Positions 23,752 through 32,400 of a stretch of DNA of 38,116 bases are shown one piece after another. The stretch comes from Candidatus Limivicinus sp. (GTDB taxonomy: Bacteria > Bacillota > Clostridia > Oscillospirales > Oscillospiraceae), in contig JARHZW010000005.1 in the NCBI GenBank assembly GCA_029264685.1, positions 1 through 38,116 on the forward strand, read 5' to 3'. The translations under genes were made by a program, and so were the position numbers. Positions within the stretch are counted from its first letter, which is position 1, and each line of letters opens with the position of its first letter. The notes beneath the pieces are model-generated. The model ran no database searches. It was not told the DNA's origin and was given only the letters and a program-made list of their open reading frames with translations.

Positions 23752-25344
23752 TCATTTCTTTAAAAGGTAGGTCTCTGTAAGGCCGTTTTTGTATAGAGCT
23801 TCGTAAGAGCTGAAGTCTGTGCTGTCAATAAGCCGTGACAGCATTTCCTCCGCATTATAGCCGCTGGACCAGAAGTCGTTAACATCAATATAGACCACAC
23901 ATTCGTCAGCATTGGGAAAATCTGCAATATATCGGTCTATGCCCTGAGAATCGGGATCATTTGACACAAAGAAGTTGTCAAAGTATAAAAGCTGCTGAAG
24001 AGCTTCGGTAATTGTGGAAAAGTAGTTGTCGGTCATGAATATACACGGTTCGTCGCTGTGCTGAGACATAAGGTCGTCATATTCCTGATACTCCGGATAC
24101 ATATAGCGTGGTGGAATATAGCGGGCAAACTCCAGTGCAAAAAGCATAGTCAGCAGCAGAATACCCTTTTTCACCCAGAATTCTCTGTTAAACTGCCCCC
24201 AGCTCTTTTCCAGCAGATATATGAGAAAGCTGACTGCAACGATAAATATTGGCCCTATGTTGTAAACATAGCGCTGTTCGGAAACAGGGGAAATAATGGC
24301 TACAAGGATAAGTGTAATAAATGCAGGGACAATGACAACAAGGGAGTCAAAGGAGAGCTTCTTTTCCCTGAATGCTGCGCTGATTTTTTTGCGGCTCAGA
24401 AGAATACCTGCCAGCAAAACAAGAGTTATGCATACTGCGGCTTTAAGACCGTGTTGAACCTCATGGTAAAAGATAAGAAGTCTTTCCTTATACTGCCCGA
24501 ATGCGCCTAAATTTTCAAGAGCATTTCCGCCGGATACAAGCTTATCTGCAAAAAGATGGGTAAGGCAGGCAGGAAATGCTACAAGCAGCGCAGCAACGCC
24601 CAGAACGGCGCTCACGGCGAAGGCAAGAGCAGGCTTAAAATCCTTCTTTACCAGTGCGTATATGAAATAGGCAAGACAAATGAAGAAGGCGTAAAACACA
24701 AAGTAATACTGGGTCATAAGACCTGCAAACAGGTTTAGAAAAACAAGGGGATAAAGATAAGCTCTCGGTTTTTCCATAAGACAGACTATAAGCAGTGCCA
24801 GTGTCAGCGTAAGCAATGTAAGGAGCACATACATCCTTATCATAAGCGCACAGGAAAGCCCCAGATTGCTCAAGCCGTACAGGATTACTGCGGCGGCTGC
24901 ATTGTCGTGACTGCCGAAAAGCTTTAAAACAAGCTTATATAAAACCAGCAGACTCAGCATAAAAATCACAAAATCCAGAGCAAGACCGGTCCATTTAGAG
25001 AAAACCTCCGGTGTGAAAGAAGAAACAATGTTGAAAAGCCAGTAGTAGAGAGGCGGGTGAACATCATTGACCTGATTATAGTAAACTGAACCAAAATCAA
25101 AGCCTTCACCTGAATTTACATACACATAATCCAAAAGCTCCTGACGGGTAAGGGTTTTGTCAATCAGCGAGCCGTCATCCATTGTATCGGTGAGGAACGG
25201 GGCGTAGTGGCTGTTTGAAAGTCCATAGGTATAAATCTCATCAATAAACATACCAGATTTTCTGTTTGCAAACAGCATATATACTCCGGCTATAATAACA
25301 AGAGCGAGAAAAAACGCCCCGTATTTCCTGAGCTTTTCTTTCAT
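23752..25344 (-). CDS. GT-C fold membrane glycosyltransferase (GT39/ArnT-like)
   Basis: This 530-residue protein has about eleven hydrophobic segments and a soluble C-terminal part of about 110 residues. GMFIDEIYTYG (Asp35-Glu36) in the first external loop is the acidic pair typical of GT-C enzymes that use lipid-phosphate sugars. DVHPPLYYW at 94-102 is the next conserved GT39-type motif. The ATG at 25344 lies 6 bases after GGAGG. The longer frame to 25434 is rejected because it runs through the promoter at 25378-25406. It is the first gene of the GT-C/gtrB/gtrA operon, 16 bases before the GtrB-like gene. Target and sugar are unknown. Confidence 0.87.
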   Translation of the reverse strand: MKEKLRKYGAFFLALVIIAGVYMLFANRKSGMFIDEIYTYGLSNSHYAPFLTDTMDDGSLIDKTLTRQELLDYVYVNSGEGFDFGSVYYNQVNDVHPPLYYWLFNIVSSFTPEVFSKWTGLALDFVIFMLSLLVLYKLVLKLFGSHDNAAAAVILYGLSNLGLSCALMIRMYVLLTLLTLTLALLIVCLMEKPRAYLYPLVFLNLFAGLMTQYYFVFYAFFICLAYFIYALVKKDFKPALAFAVSAVLGVAALLVAFPACLTHLFADKLVSGGNALENLGAFGQYKERLLIFYHEVQHGLKAAVCITLVLLAGILLSRKKISAAFREKKLSFDSLVVIVPAFITLILVAIISPVSEQRYVYNIGPIFIVAVSFLIYLLEKSWGQFNREFWVKKGILLLTMLFALEFARYIPPRYMYPEYQEYDDLMSQHSDEPCIFMTDNYFSTITEALQQLLYFDNFFVSNDPDSQGIDRYIADFPNADECVVYIDVNDFWSSGYNAEEMLSRLIDSTDFSSYEALYKNGLTETYLLKK

Positions 25345-25377
25345 AGACATCCTCCGACAACAAAATTCTATCTTTAC

Positions 25378-25406
25378 AGTATACGCCAAATTCCCCTTAT
25401 CCGCAA
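25378..25406 (-). promoter_or_regulatory. Promoter of the GT-C/gtrB/gtrA operon
   Basis: The minus-strand -35 is TTGCGG (25406-25401), then 17 bases, then TATACT (25383-25378). The leader is about 27 bases. Confidence 0.65.
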
Positions 25407-25422
25407 CACTTTTAATTAAATG

Positions 25423-25456
25423 AAAAAGCCTCAAACCGATTTAAGTTTGAGGCTTT
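25423..25456 (-). terminator. Terminator after the coiled-coil gene
   Basis: On minus, AAAGCCTCAAAC (25456-25445) pairs with GTTTGAGGCTTT (25436-25425) around an 8-base loop, with more T after it. It separates the M16/lgt run from the downstream glycosyltransferase operon. Confidence 0.92.
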
Positions 25457-25464
25457 CGATTTAA

Positions 25465-25893
25465 TCATTCATTTGTGTCGTCTGAACCGTCGTTCTCGGT
25501 GGCGTCCACAATGTCTTCAAAGTTGCATATTTCAACATCAATGTCGCTGACATCTTCGGCATCGGACTGAGCTTTCATAGTCTGTATCTCGTCGCTCAGA
25601 TCCATTATATTCTGTGTAAGCTCGTCTGCCTGAGAAAACAGGGGGGCAAAGCAGCCTTCGGGGTTTCCTTTCTGCTGCTGGTAGTAAAGCTTTCCGATTT
25701 CGGTGTAAACACGCTTTAATTCTTCGCTTGCACCGTTCATCTGAAGGCTAAGCTTTGCAATTTTGCTGTATGCCTTGGCTTTGTCAACGCCGTTGTCGAA
25801 GACTTCACGGACAGTGCCGTTTTCTGCTACATCCTTAACCTTGCCGACTACCTTATTAAATGTACCTTTTATCATGTCCTTATAATCTGCCAT
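25465..25893 (-). CDS. Small acidic coiled-coil protein of unknown function
   Basis: This 142-residue protein is not recognised beyond a general likeness to small Clostridia proteins. Residues about 1-45 are amphipathic (MIKGTFNKVVGKVKDV). Residues 45-110 form a likely coiled coil (SEELKRVYTEIGKLYYQQQKG, then FSQADELTQNIMDLSDEIQ). The tail after 112 is very acidic. No signal peptide or membrane helix is seen. It starts 3 bases after the lgt stop with AGGAGG 8 bases before its ATG, and is the last gene before a terminator. Confidence 0.75.
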   Translation of the reverse strand: MADYKDMIKGTFNKVVGKVKDVAENGTVREVFDNGVDKAKAYSKIAKLSLQMNGASEELKRVYTEIGKLYYQQQKGNPEGCFAPLFSQADELTQNIMDLSDEIQTMKAQSDAEDVSDIDVEICNFEDIVDATENDGSDDTNE

Positions 25894-25896
25894 TTG

Positions 25897-26805
25897 TTAT
25901 TCCTCCTTGTCGGTGTTTTTGGTTTCTGTCTCATCGGGCTGAGCTTTGACCTGATTTACAAAAAGTTTTTCGGGTGAATGCTCACGCCGGCTCTGAACGA
26001 TGAGGATTATAAATGATATCAAAGCAAGCACTATTGAAAGCGCCTGTGATACTCTGATGTTGGTGGAGCCTATGTACAGGCTGTCTGTACGCAGACCTTC
26101 TATCCATGCCCTGCCTATGCCGTACCAGAAGAAGTAGAACAGCAGGCATTGACCGTCATATTTCCGTTTGCCTTTCCGATCCCAGACAATCAGGAAGATG
26201 AGCCCTGCCAGATTCCACAGGCTTTCATACAGAAAAGTGGGGTGGACAAAAATCTGGGTTCCGTCGGGAGCGGTAAGACCCATGCGGCAGAAAACGTCAG
26301 TTTCAGCACCGAAGGCCTCACGGTTCATGAAGTTGCCCCAGCGGCCGATTATCTGCCCGATCAAAAGACCGTAAACCAGCAGATCCAGCATTGCAAGCAG
26401 GGGAATCTTCTTCTTTCGGCACAATACGACTGCTACGATTATACCTGCAATTACGCCGCCGTAGATCGCCAGACCGCCTTCCCAGATTGCAAATATCTCG
26501 CCGGGGTGCTGGATGTAATGGGGGAGTCTGAAAAGAACGTAGTAAAGTCTTGCGCCTATGATGGACAAGGGGATGGTCCAGAGCATAAAGTCGTACACAT
26601 CGTCAGACTTTATGCCGAAGCGACGGGCGTTTCCGGCGCAGTACAGAGTACCCAGAACAAAGCCCAGCGCAATGATTACTCCGTAAAAATAAATGTTTTT
26701 GCCGAAAACGGTAAAATATGCAGGGGGATTTATTGCAAAATCTCCGAACATGGGAAAGCTGATTATAGAATCACGTTGAATAGTTTGTAAAAGAACAGGA
26801 AACAT
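25897..26805 (-). CDS. lgt: Prolipoprotein diacylglyceryl transferase
   Basis: This 302-residue inner-membrane enzyme transfers diacylglycerol from phosphatidylglycerol to the lipobox cysteine of prolipoproteins. The signature GRWGNFMNREAFG is at about 154-166, GGLAIYGGVIAG at 110-121, and HPTFLYESLWNL follows; about seven helices are predicted. The ATG at 26805 is preceded by AGAGGT with 7 bases spacing and follows the upstream stop codon by one base, so translation is coupled. The longer frame from 26826 starts inside the M16 gene and is not needed. Confidence 0.96.
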   Translation of the reverse strand: MFPVLLQTIQRDSIISFPMFGDFAINPPAYFTVFGKNIYFYGVIIALGFVLGTLYCAGNARRFGIKSDDVYDFMLWTIPLSIIGARLYYVLFRLPHYIQHPGEIFAIWEGGLAIYGGVIAGIIVAVVLCRKKKIPLLAMLDLLVYGLLIGQIIGRWGNFMNREAFGAETDVFCRMGLTAPDGTQIFVHPTFLYESLWNLAGLIFLIVWDRKGKRKYDGQCLLFYFFWYGIGRAWIEGLRTDSLYIGSTNIRVSQALSIVLALISFIILIVQSRREHSPEKLFVNQVKAQPDETETKNTDKEE

Positions 26806-26806
26806 T

Positions 26807-28084
26807 TTAAGACCTCTTTGCTTCAATTACGGAAAGGGCGAGCCGCTCGGGAGCAAAATGCTCACGGATAAACTCTTCACATTCCTCTCTGGTTATGCTG
26901 CCCAGAACATTCAGGGCATCAAAAGCGCAGTAACCCTCAAAAAGACAGAATATAAGGGAAACACACACATTTTCAAAATCCTCCAGTCCACGGAGCCTTG
27001 CCCCCAGAGAGGCTCTTTTTGCTCTCTCAAAGCGGACAGGGTCCAGACCGTCTTTATTTATGCGCTGAACTTCAAGCTTGAAAGCATTCAGCACTTCCTT
27101 GGGGTCGGGGCTTTCACCGCCCAGAATAAGGGCGCCTGTTCCGGCTGTCACATTGCACTCGTAGTCAAAATTCCGGCTGAGAAGACCGGCTGAATAGAGC
27201 TTAGTATACAGCGGGGAAGAATAGCCTGCAAGAAGGCGCAGGGAAAGCTTTGCCACAAGATCCTGCCTCAGGGCTTTTTCCCCATCCTGCTCGGGACGCA
27301 TTTTTGCACCTATCATAAACTGAGGAGCGGAAACCTCCATGTTCTCGCAGATGAAATTTTCAGCGGGAAGCATGGTTTCAAACCGGGGAAAATCAGCCAC
27401 AGGAACACTTAAAAGCTCAGGTGAAAGCTCTTCCTCGGCAATTTTCAGCACCTTCACAGGGTCTACATCTCCGGCAACGGACAAAATCATATTGGAGGGT
27501 CTGTAGAACATATTATAGCAGTCATACAGTGTTTTGTCACTGATTTCCGCAATGCTTTCAACGGTGCCTGCAATTCTGTCCTTAACCGGATGCTCGGGGT
27601 AGAGCAGCTTATAGAGATTGTAGTAAAGCGCATCCCCCGGGTCGTCCTCACCCATGCGGATTTCCTGTCCTATTATTCCCTGCTCCTTTTCTACGGTTTC
27701 AGCCGTAAAATAAGGGGTGGAGACAAAACGCAGCAGAAGCCTGAGATTTTCTTCAAAGCTGTGGGTGCATTCAAAATAATAGCAGGTAACATCCTCAGAG
27801 GTGAAAGCGTTGGGATCGGCACCGTTGGCGGAGAGAATGTTTATGGCGCTGTCACCGGAGGGCATATCGAACATTTTGTGTTCAAGAAAGTGGGCTATTC
27901 CGGCGGGAGTGTCAATTTTCTTGCCGTCAAGCTCAAAACGCCTGTGAGCGCCGCCGTAATTTACCGCAAAAGCGGCAAAATATGAGGAAAAACCGGCTTT
28001 GGGAACTACCCTGATTCTTAAACCGTCAGCCAGTGTGGCTTCATATAGCTTTTCACCTATTTCCGGGTATTCACGGCTCTGCAT
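26807..28084 (-). CDS. M16 family metalloprotease, YmfH-like
   Basis: This 425-residue protein keeps the inverted zinc motif HxxEH at His65, Glu68, His69 (HFLEH), with the distal glutamate in EKEQGIIGQE about 75 residues later. It is therefore likely an active M16 half-enzyme. It overlaps its partner at 28071 by 14 bases. The pair matches the YmfF/YmfH arrangement of Bacillus, where both proteins are reported to be needed for 5-aminopentanol modification of elongation factor P. No efp gene is in the window. By analogy with other M16 pairs, this subunit would supply zinc and the other the substrate-binding arginine/tyrosine site. Confidence 0.9.
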   Translation of the reverse strand: MQSREYPEIGEKLYEATLADGLRIRVVPKAGFSSYFAAFAVNYGGAHRRFELDGKKIDTPAGIAHFLEHKMFDMPSGDSAINILSANGADPNAFTSEDVTCYYFECTHSFEENLRLLLRFVSTPYFTAETVEKEQGIIGQEIRMGEDDPGDALYYNLYKLLYPEHPVKDRIAGTVESIAEISDKTLYDCYNMFYRPSNMILSVAGDVDPVKVLKIAEEELSPELLSVPVADFPRFETMLPAENFICENMEVSAPQFMIGAKMRPEQDGEKALRQDLVAKLSLRLLAGYSSPLYTKLYSAGLLSRNFDYECNVTAGTGALILGGESPDPKEVLNAFKLEVQRINKDGLDPVRFERAKRASLGARLRGLEDFENVCVSLIFCLFEGYCAFDALNVLGSITREECEEFIREHFAPERLALSVIEAKRS

Positions 28085-29369
28085 ATTCCGCTTCCTCCAT
28101 GCCTTTTAAAAAATAAATCAAATCCAGCTCAACACTCTGAGCAATTTTCACCACCTGCTCTTTTGTGACCTCGTCCACAAGCAGCGCCATATCTGTGGGA
28201 CCGTAATCCTCTCCCTGAAGCACTCTTGTAAGGTAGAAGCCTTCCAGCTCTCCCTTGGAGTCCGTAAAGGAGCGCAGGTCTGAGGCAACGCCGCTCTTTG
28301 CGGCAGTCAGCTCCTCGTCACTTATATCTCCGGCACGAATTGCATCAAGCTGAGCCAGAATTTCGGATTTTGCACGCTCAAAATTTTTAAACTCTATTCC
28401 CGAGGCCACAAGCATGATTCCTTTTGCAATGTTTACCGCAGAACTTGCATAGTAGCACAGGGAGGATTTTTCACGGACATTGGCAAAAAGCTTTGAGCTT
28501 GTGCCGCCGCCGAAAACCGCACTGAACACATGGATTGCGGCAGTGTCAGGCTCTTCCATGCACTCACCCAGACGAAAGCCCATGCACAGCTTGCCCTGAC
28601 CTACATCCAACTGCTCCTCCACATAGCGAGGCTGTTCCTCTACGGAATTCATTCTCACATCTGTGCCTATATCGTAGTCAATTTCGCCTCTGGGCAAAGG
28701 CATGAGAGCGTCGTTAAGAGCGGAAACAACTGTTTTTTTGGAGCTTCTTCCGCAGTAAAAAATCTCAATAGGGCAGGACTGGAGCATTTTGCGGTAATGC
28801 TTTGTAAGGGTTTTATAATCCACATTTTCGCATTCCGATTCGCTGCCCACGGCGCTTACCGCAAAATCCTCATAGCAGCACATCTCTTCAACACAGCGGG
28901 ATACGGCATAGCCTTCCTTGTTGTTGATTCTGCCTCTTATTATCTGAAGCAGCTTTTCTTTCTCACTCTCCACATACTGAGGCAGGAAAAGACCGCCTCT
29001 GGTTGCGGGAGCAATGAGCATTTCTGCCATCAGACCGCAGCTTTCTTCCAAAACTTTCTGACCGTCAGGTAAAAAATCGTCCTCAGGTATGCTGGAATAA
29101 AAACCGAAGCACTGAATTTCACCTATTCGGCGCACCACTGGTTCTATTGCAACACCGTAAAGCTCGTCCAGCCTTGCGGAAATGGCCTCCATATCGCCGT
29201 ACTGCACAGTACCACGGCGGAGAACATAAGGTATCAGAGCATTCATTGAGGCACTGTCCCTTTTAAGCTGAGCCAGAAGATTCAGGCTCAGGCAGGCGGT
29301 CTTAAATTTATCCGAGCGCAGATGGGTGAGCCACACGCCGGACATCAATTCAGTCCTTGAATATTCCAT
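28071..29369 (-). CDS. M16 family protein without zinc motif, YmfF-like
   Basis: This 432-residue M16-fold protein lacks HxxEH: where the zinc motif would lie (residues about 46-55) it reads IPYVLRRGTV. The C-terminal M16 half is well kept, with FGGGTSSKLFANVREKSSLCYYASS carrying the R/Y substrate-binding pattern (Arg and Tyr-Tyr). It is thus the likely non-catalytic partner of the YmfH-like protein, with which it overlaps by 14 bases. The ATG follows GGAGG by 6 bases. An extended -10 promoter at 29396-29401 could start the ymfF-ymfH-lgt run. Confidence 0.9.
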   Translation of the reverse strand: MEYSRTELMSGVWLTHLRSDKFKTACLSLNLLAQLKRDSASMNALIPYVLRRGTVQYGDMEAISARLDELYGVAIEPVVRRIGEIQCFGFYSSIPEDDFLPDGQKVLEESCGLMAEMLIAPATRGGLFLPQYVESEKEKLLQIIRGRINNKEGYAVSRCVEEMCCYEDFAVSAVGSESECENVDYKTLTKHYRKMLQSCPIEIFYCGRSSKKTVVSALNDALMPLPRGEIDYDIGTDVRMNSVEEQPRYVEEQLDVGQGKLCMGFRLGECMEEPDTAAIHVFSAVFGGGTSSKLFANVREKSSLCYYASSAVNIAKGIMLVASGIEFKNFERAKSEILAQLDAIRAGDISDEELTAAKSGVASDLRSFTDSKGELEGFYLTRVLQGEDYGPTDMALLVDEVTKEQVVKIAQSVELDLIYFLKGMEEAEYAEP

Positions 29370-29395
29370 AGGGTACCTCCGTAACTTAATGTCTC

Positions 29396-29401
29396 ATTAT
29401 A
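29396..29401 (-). promoter_or_regulatory. Extended -10 element before the M16/lgt operon
   Basis: On minus the sequence is TGT-TATAAT, with the hexamer at 29401-29396, about 27 bases before the ATG. The -35 position is poor, so the call rests on the TGn extension. No terminator is seen between the giant gene's stop (29448) and this element, so read-through is also possible. Confidence 0.45.
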
Positions 29402-29447
29402 ACATGCAATGGCGAAAAATGGTAGTCTATTTTCCGTATTTTCCCTT

Positions 29448-32400
29448 TCACTCAGGGCTGTGCAGGGTATGGGTCTGACCGTCGTAATCCACCCAGCGCA
29501 AGGTGAAATCCCTGTCGATGTGAGAAGTCCTGGAAAGCTGAATTTTCCCGTTTTCTATTTTAACTGCCAGATAATCATTCAAAGCCACATGAAAATACCA
29601 GCCTGCCGAACCTGTATACCATGTCCAGCCTGCCTGACCTGTGTGGCCTTGGGAGGAATAGACATCGGCAGGCAGAACGAAGGGCTCAGCCTGATAAATT
29701 TCAGGATCGTGATTTTCAGGCAGCAGAGCCATGAGAATGTCCTTTCCGGTTTCTGCCATGCCATACTTAAAGCAGGCAGAAGCCAGCCAGACGGCACCGT
29801 GGGTGTACTGTCCGCCGTTTTCACGGAAGCCCTCACCGTAGCTTGTTATATAACCCACATATCTTTCGTCGGGACTGTACGGGGGGTCAAAAAGCTTTAC
29901 AATTTTCGCTTTTCTGTCAAAAAGCCTTGAAACGGCGGTGTTAAGGGCAGTTTTTACTTTTTCGGGGGAGGCGAATGGACAGAAAGCGGCAAAACTCTGG
30001 GGGAGAGAGTCTATCCTGCTGCTGCCGCCCAGAGGGCTGCCGTCGGCATTATAACCACGGAAATAAAATTCTCCGCTCCATGCCTTATCAGCGGCAAGTC
30101 CTGCCTTTTCCGCCAGACTGTAATATTCTCCGAAGTCCTGTTCACCCTCGCTTTTTAAAAGATTGGAAAAACGGAGGGCGCAGATCGACAGGAACCAGCC
30201 AAGCCACACGCTTTCCCCGTCCACTCCGTCAAGGCCGTCGTTCCAGTCTCCGCTGCCGAAAAACGGCAGCCCGTGAGAGCCGAAGCCTCTGCTTGTGCAG
30301 CATTTGAGAGCCAGACGGCAGTGGTTCAGCACAGTGTCCGTTTCCACGGTTTTCTCCGGTGCTTCATATCGCTCCCGCTCCTCAGCTTTTAAGACGGGGG
30401 AATTTACAAAGCATACGTCTTTATAAAGAAGGTCTCTGTCGCCTGTTGTTTGGACATATCCGCACACTGCCCACACAAGCCATAGCAGGTCATCGGAACA
30501 GCGGCTGCGTATTCCCTTGTCTCCGTCACAATGGGGGTGCCACCAGTGCATAACATCCCCTTCAAGGTACTGATGACGACAGCAGTCCAGTATCCGTTCG
30601 GCAGCGTAGCTTTTGGATATGGGAAGAATGTTCACTGCGTCCTGAAGCTGGTCTCTGAAGCCAAATGCGCCGCCGCTCTGATAAAGACTGCCTCTGGCCT
30701 GAAGACGGCAGGCAACAGTCTGATAGCCAACCCAGTAGTTTATATAGTCGTCGAAAACCTTGTTCCCTGTGTTAACGGAAAATCTTCCGAGGAGAGTTTT
30801 CCAGCGCCGAACGGTCTCGCCTGCTGCGGGCAGGGCTGCATCAGCGCCGGAAAGGGCTTTGAGTGCGCTTACAGAGCCGGTTCCGCATATCAGTACGCTC
30901 AGGTTTTCACCTTTCAGCTTCATGCTTACGGCAGAGGGCTGAAATTCTCTGCCTGAAACGCTTTGCAGATTTGAAAGAGCGTAGAATTTAAGCCCCTTTA
31001 TATAGCTTTCCGGATTTTCGCACTGATATATTCCGTTTTCAAAGCGGCAATAGAGGGAGGATGGGTCAGGGGCTGCCAGAACAGGCTGTATGGCCCAGAA
31101 TATGCTCAGACCCTCAGCGCCTTCTATTATAATTACCCGACCGTCGATACCTGCGGGAATAAATGCAGTGGTCCGTATCAGCCTGTCGTTAAAACGTTTT
31201 TCCCAGCAGGCAAGGCCGGCGCAATATGACACCTTGCATTCAAAACCGTCGTTTGAGGCAAAAAGACTGTATTTACTGCCGTTTATATCTACCCACAGCC
31301 CCTCGCTTCCTGCCAGGTCTTTTACGGAGAAGGGGGGCTGATTTATCCGTGCTTCTCTGGCGTTTTCCTGCCACATTGAACCTATACCGCAGTCCGAAAC
31401 TATAGCAGAGAAGCGGCCGTTGGTCAGAATGTGCTGCCATGCTCTTGACGGCAGATTGTTTTTGACCACGAAGGAAAAAACTCCCTCATTTTGGCTGAAA
31501 GGGGGAACCGAGCGGGAGGCTCTGGCCTTGCCAAATGGCGGTATGACCAGAGAAGCGCCAGTCTGCCGAAGCTCACCGGCAATATATGAGGCTCTGCTTT
31601 TAATGATGTTTTCTTCACTCATAGGAGCAAAATGCACCCCCGCCCGACTGCCGATCAAAGCCTCTAAGCCGTGGACGGACAGGGAGTCATAGATCTTTTT
31701 GTGCAGCGGGAGACGGTATTCGCCCTCCTGTGAGCTGAGATATACCAGATCAGTTTCAATACCGCAGCTTTTCAGCAGACAAAAACTGTTTAATATTCCG
31801 GCAGCTTCAGTGGCTTCACCGTCACAGCAGATTATTGGGAAATCTCCGGAAATTCCGTGCTTCCACAGCTCGCGCCTGGGAGCGGCGGAGCTTAAAGGCA
31901 GAAGAAGATAAGGCAGCATGGCCATTGTCTGAGCGTATTCCCCGCTTTTCATGCCCAACCTTGCAGCTGAAGCACCGGGAATGATTCCCCGCTCCTGAGA
32001 TGACAAAATGTTTTCGGCACCCTTTAAAGCCCCCTCTTTTGCGGGGCTTACGCAGAGGGAAAACAGCAGCTCTGTTTTTTCTCCGGCAGAAAGATTTATT
32101 GGGATACAGGCTGTCACAAAGGGCTGAGAAAGGTATTTGTTCACTCCGCCTTCCTCGGCTGAAAAGCTTATCGGCAGATTTGACCCCACACATAGCCAGA
32201 ATTCAGGGACACCCCCACGAGCCAGACGGCGCAGAAGAAGCTTACCGTCCTTCACTTCGGAAGCTATTCCCAGATCCCAGAATGCAGGGTGGTTTTGATA
32301 GTCTCTGAAATCGGCAAGTATTGGTTTGAAGGACAGACACAGAGTGATGCTTTGAGATTTTTCCGAGAAAAGGCTTATTGCCCGCCCTTCACCGGCTTCG

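Noticed and set aside
28530-29072. Plus-strand 180-codon frame opposite the YmfF-like gene
   Set aside because: No ribosome site, unlike any known family, and entirely within a well-supported minus gene.
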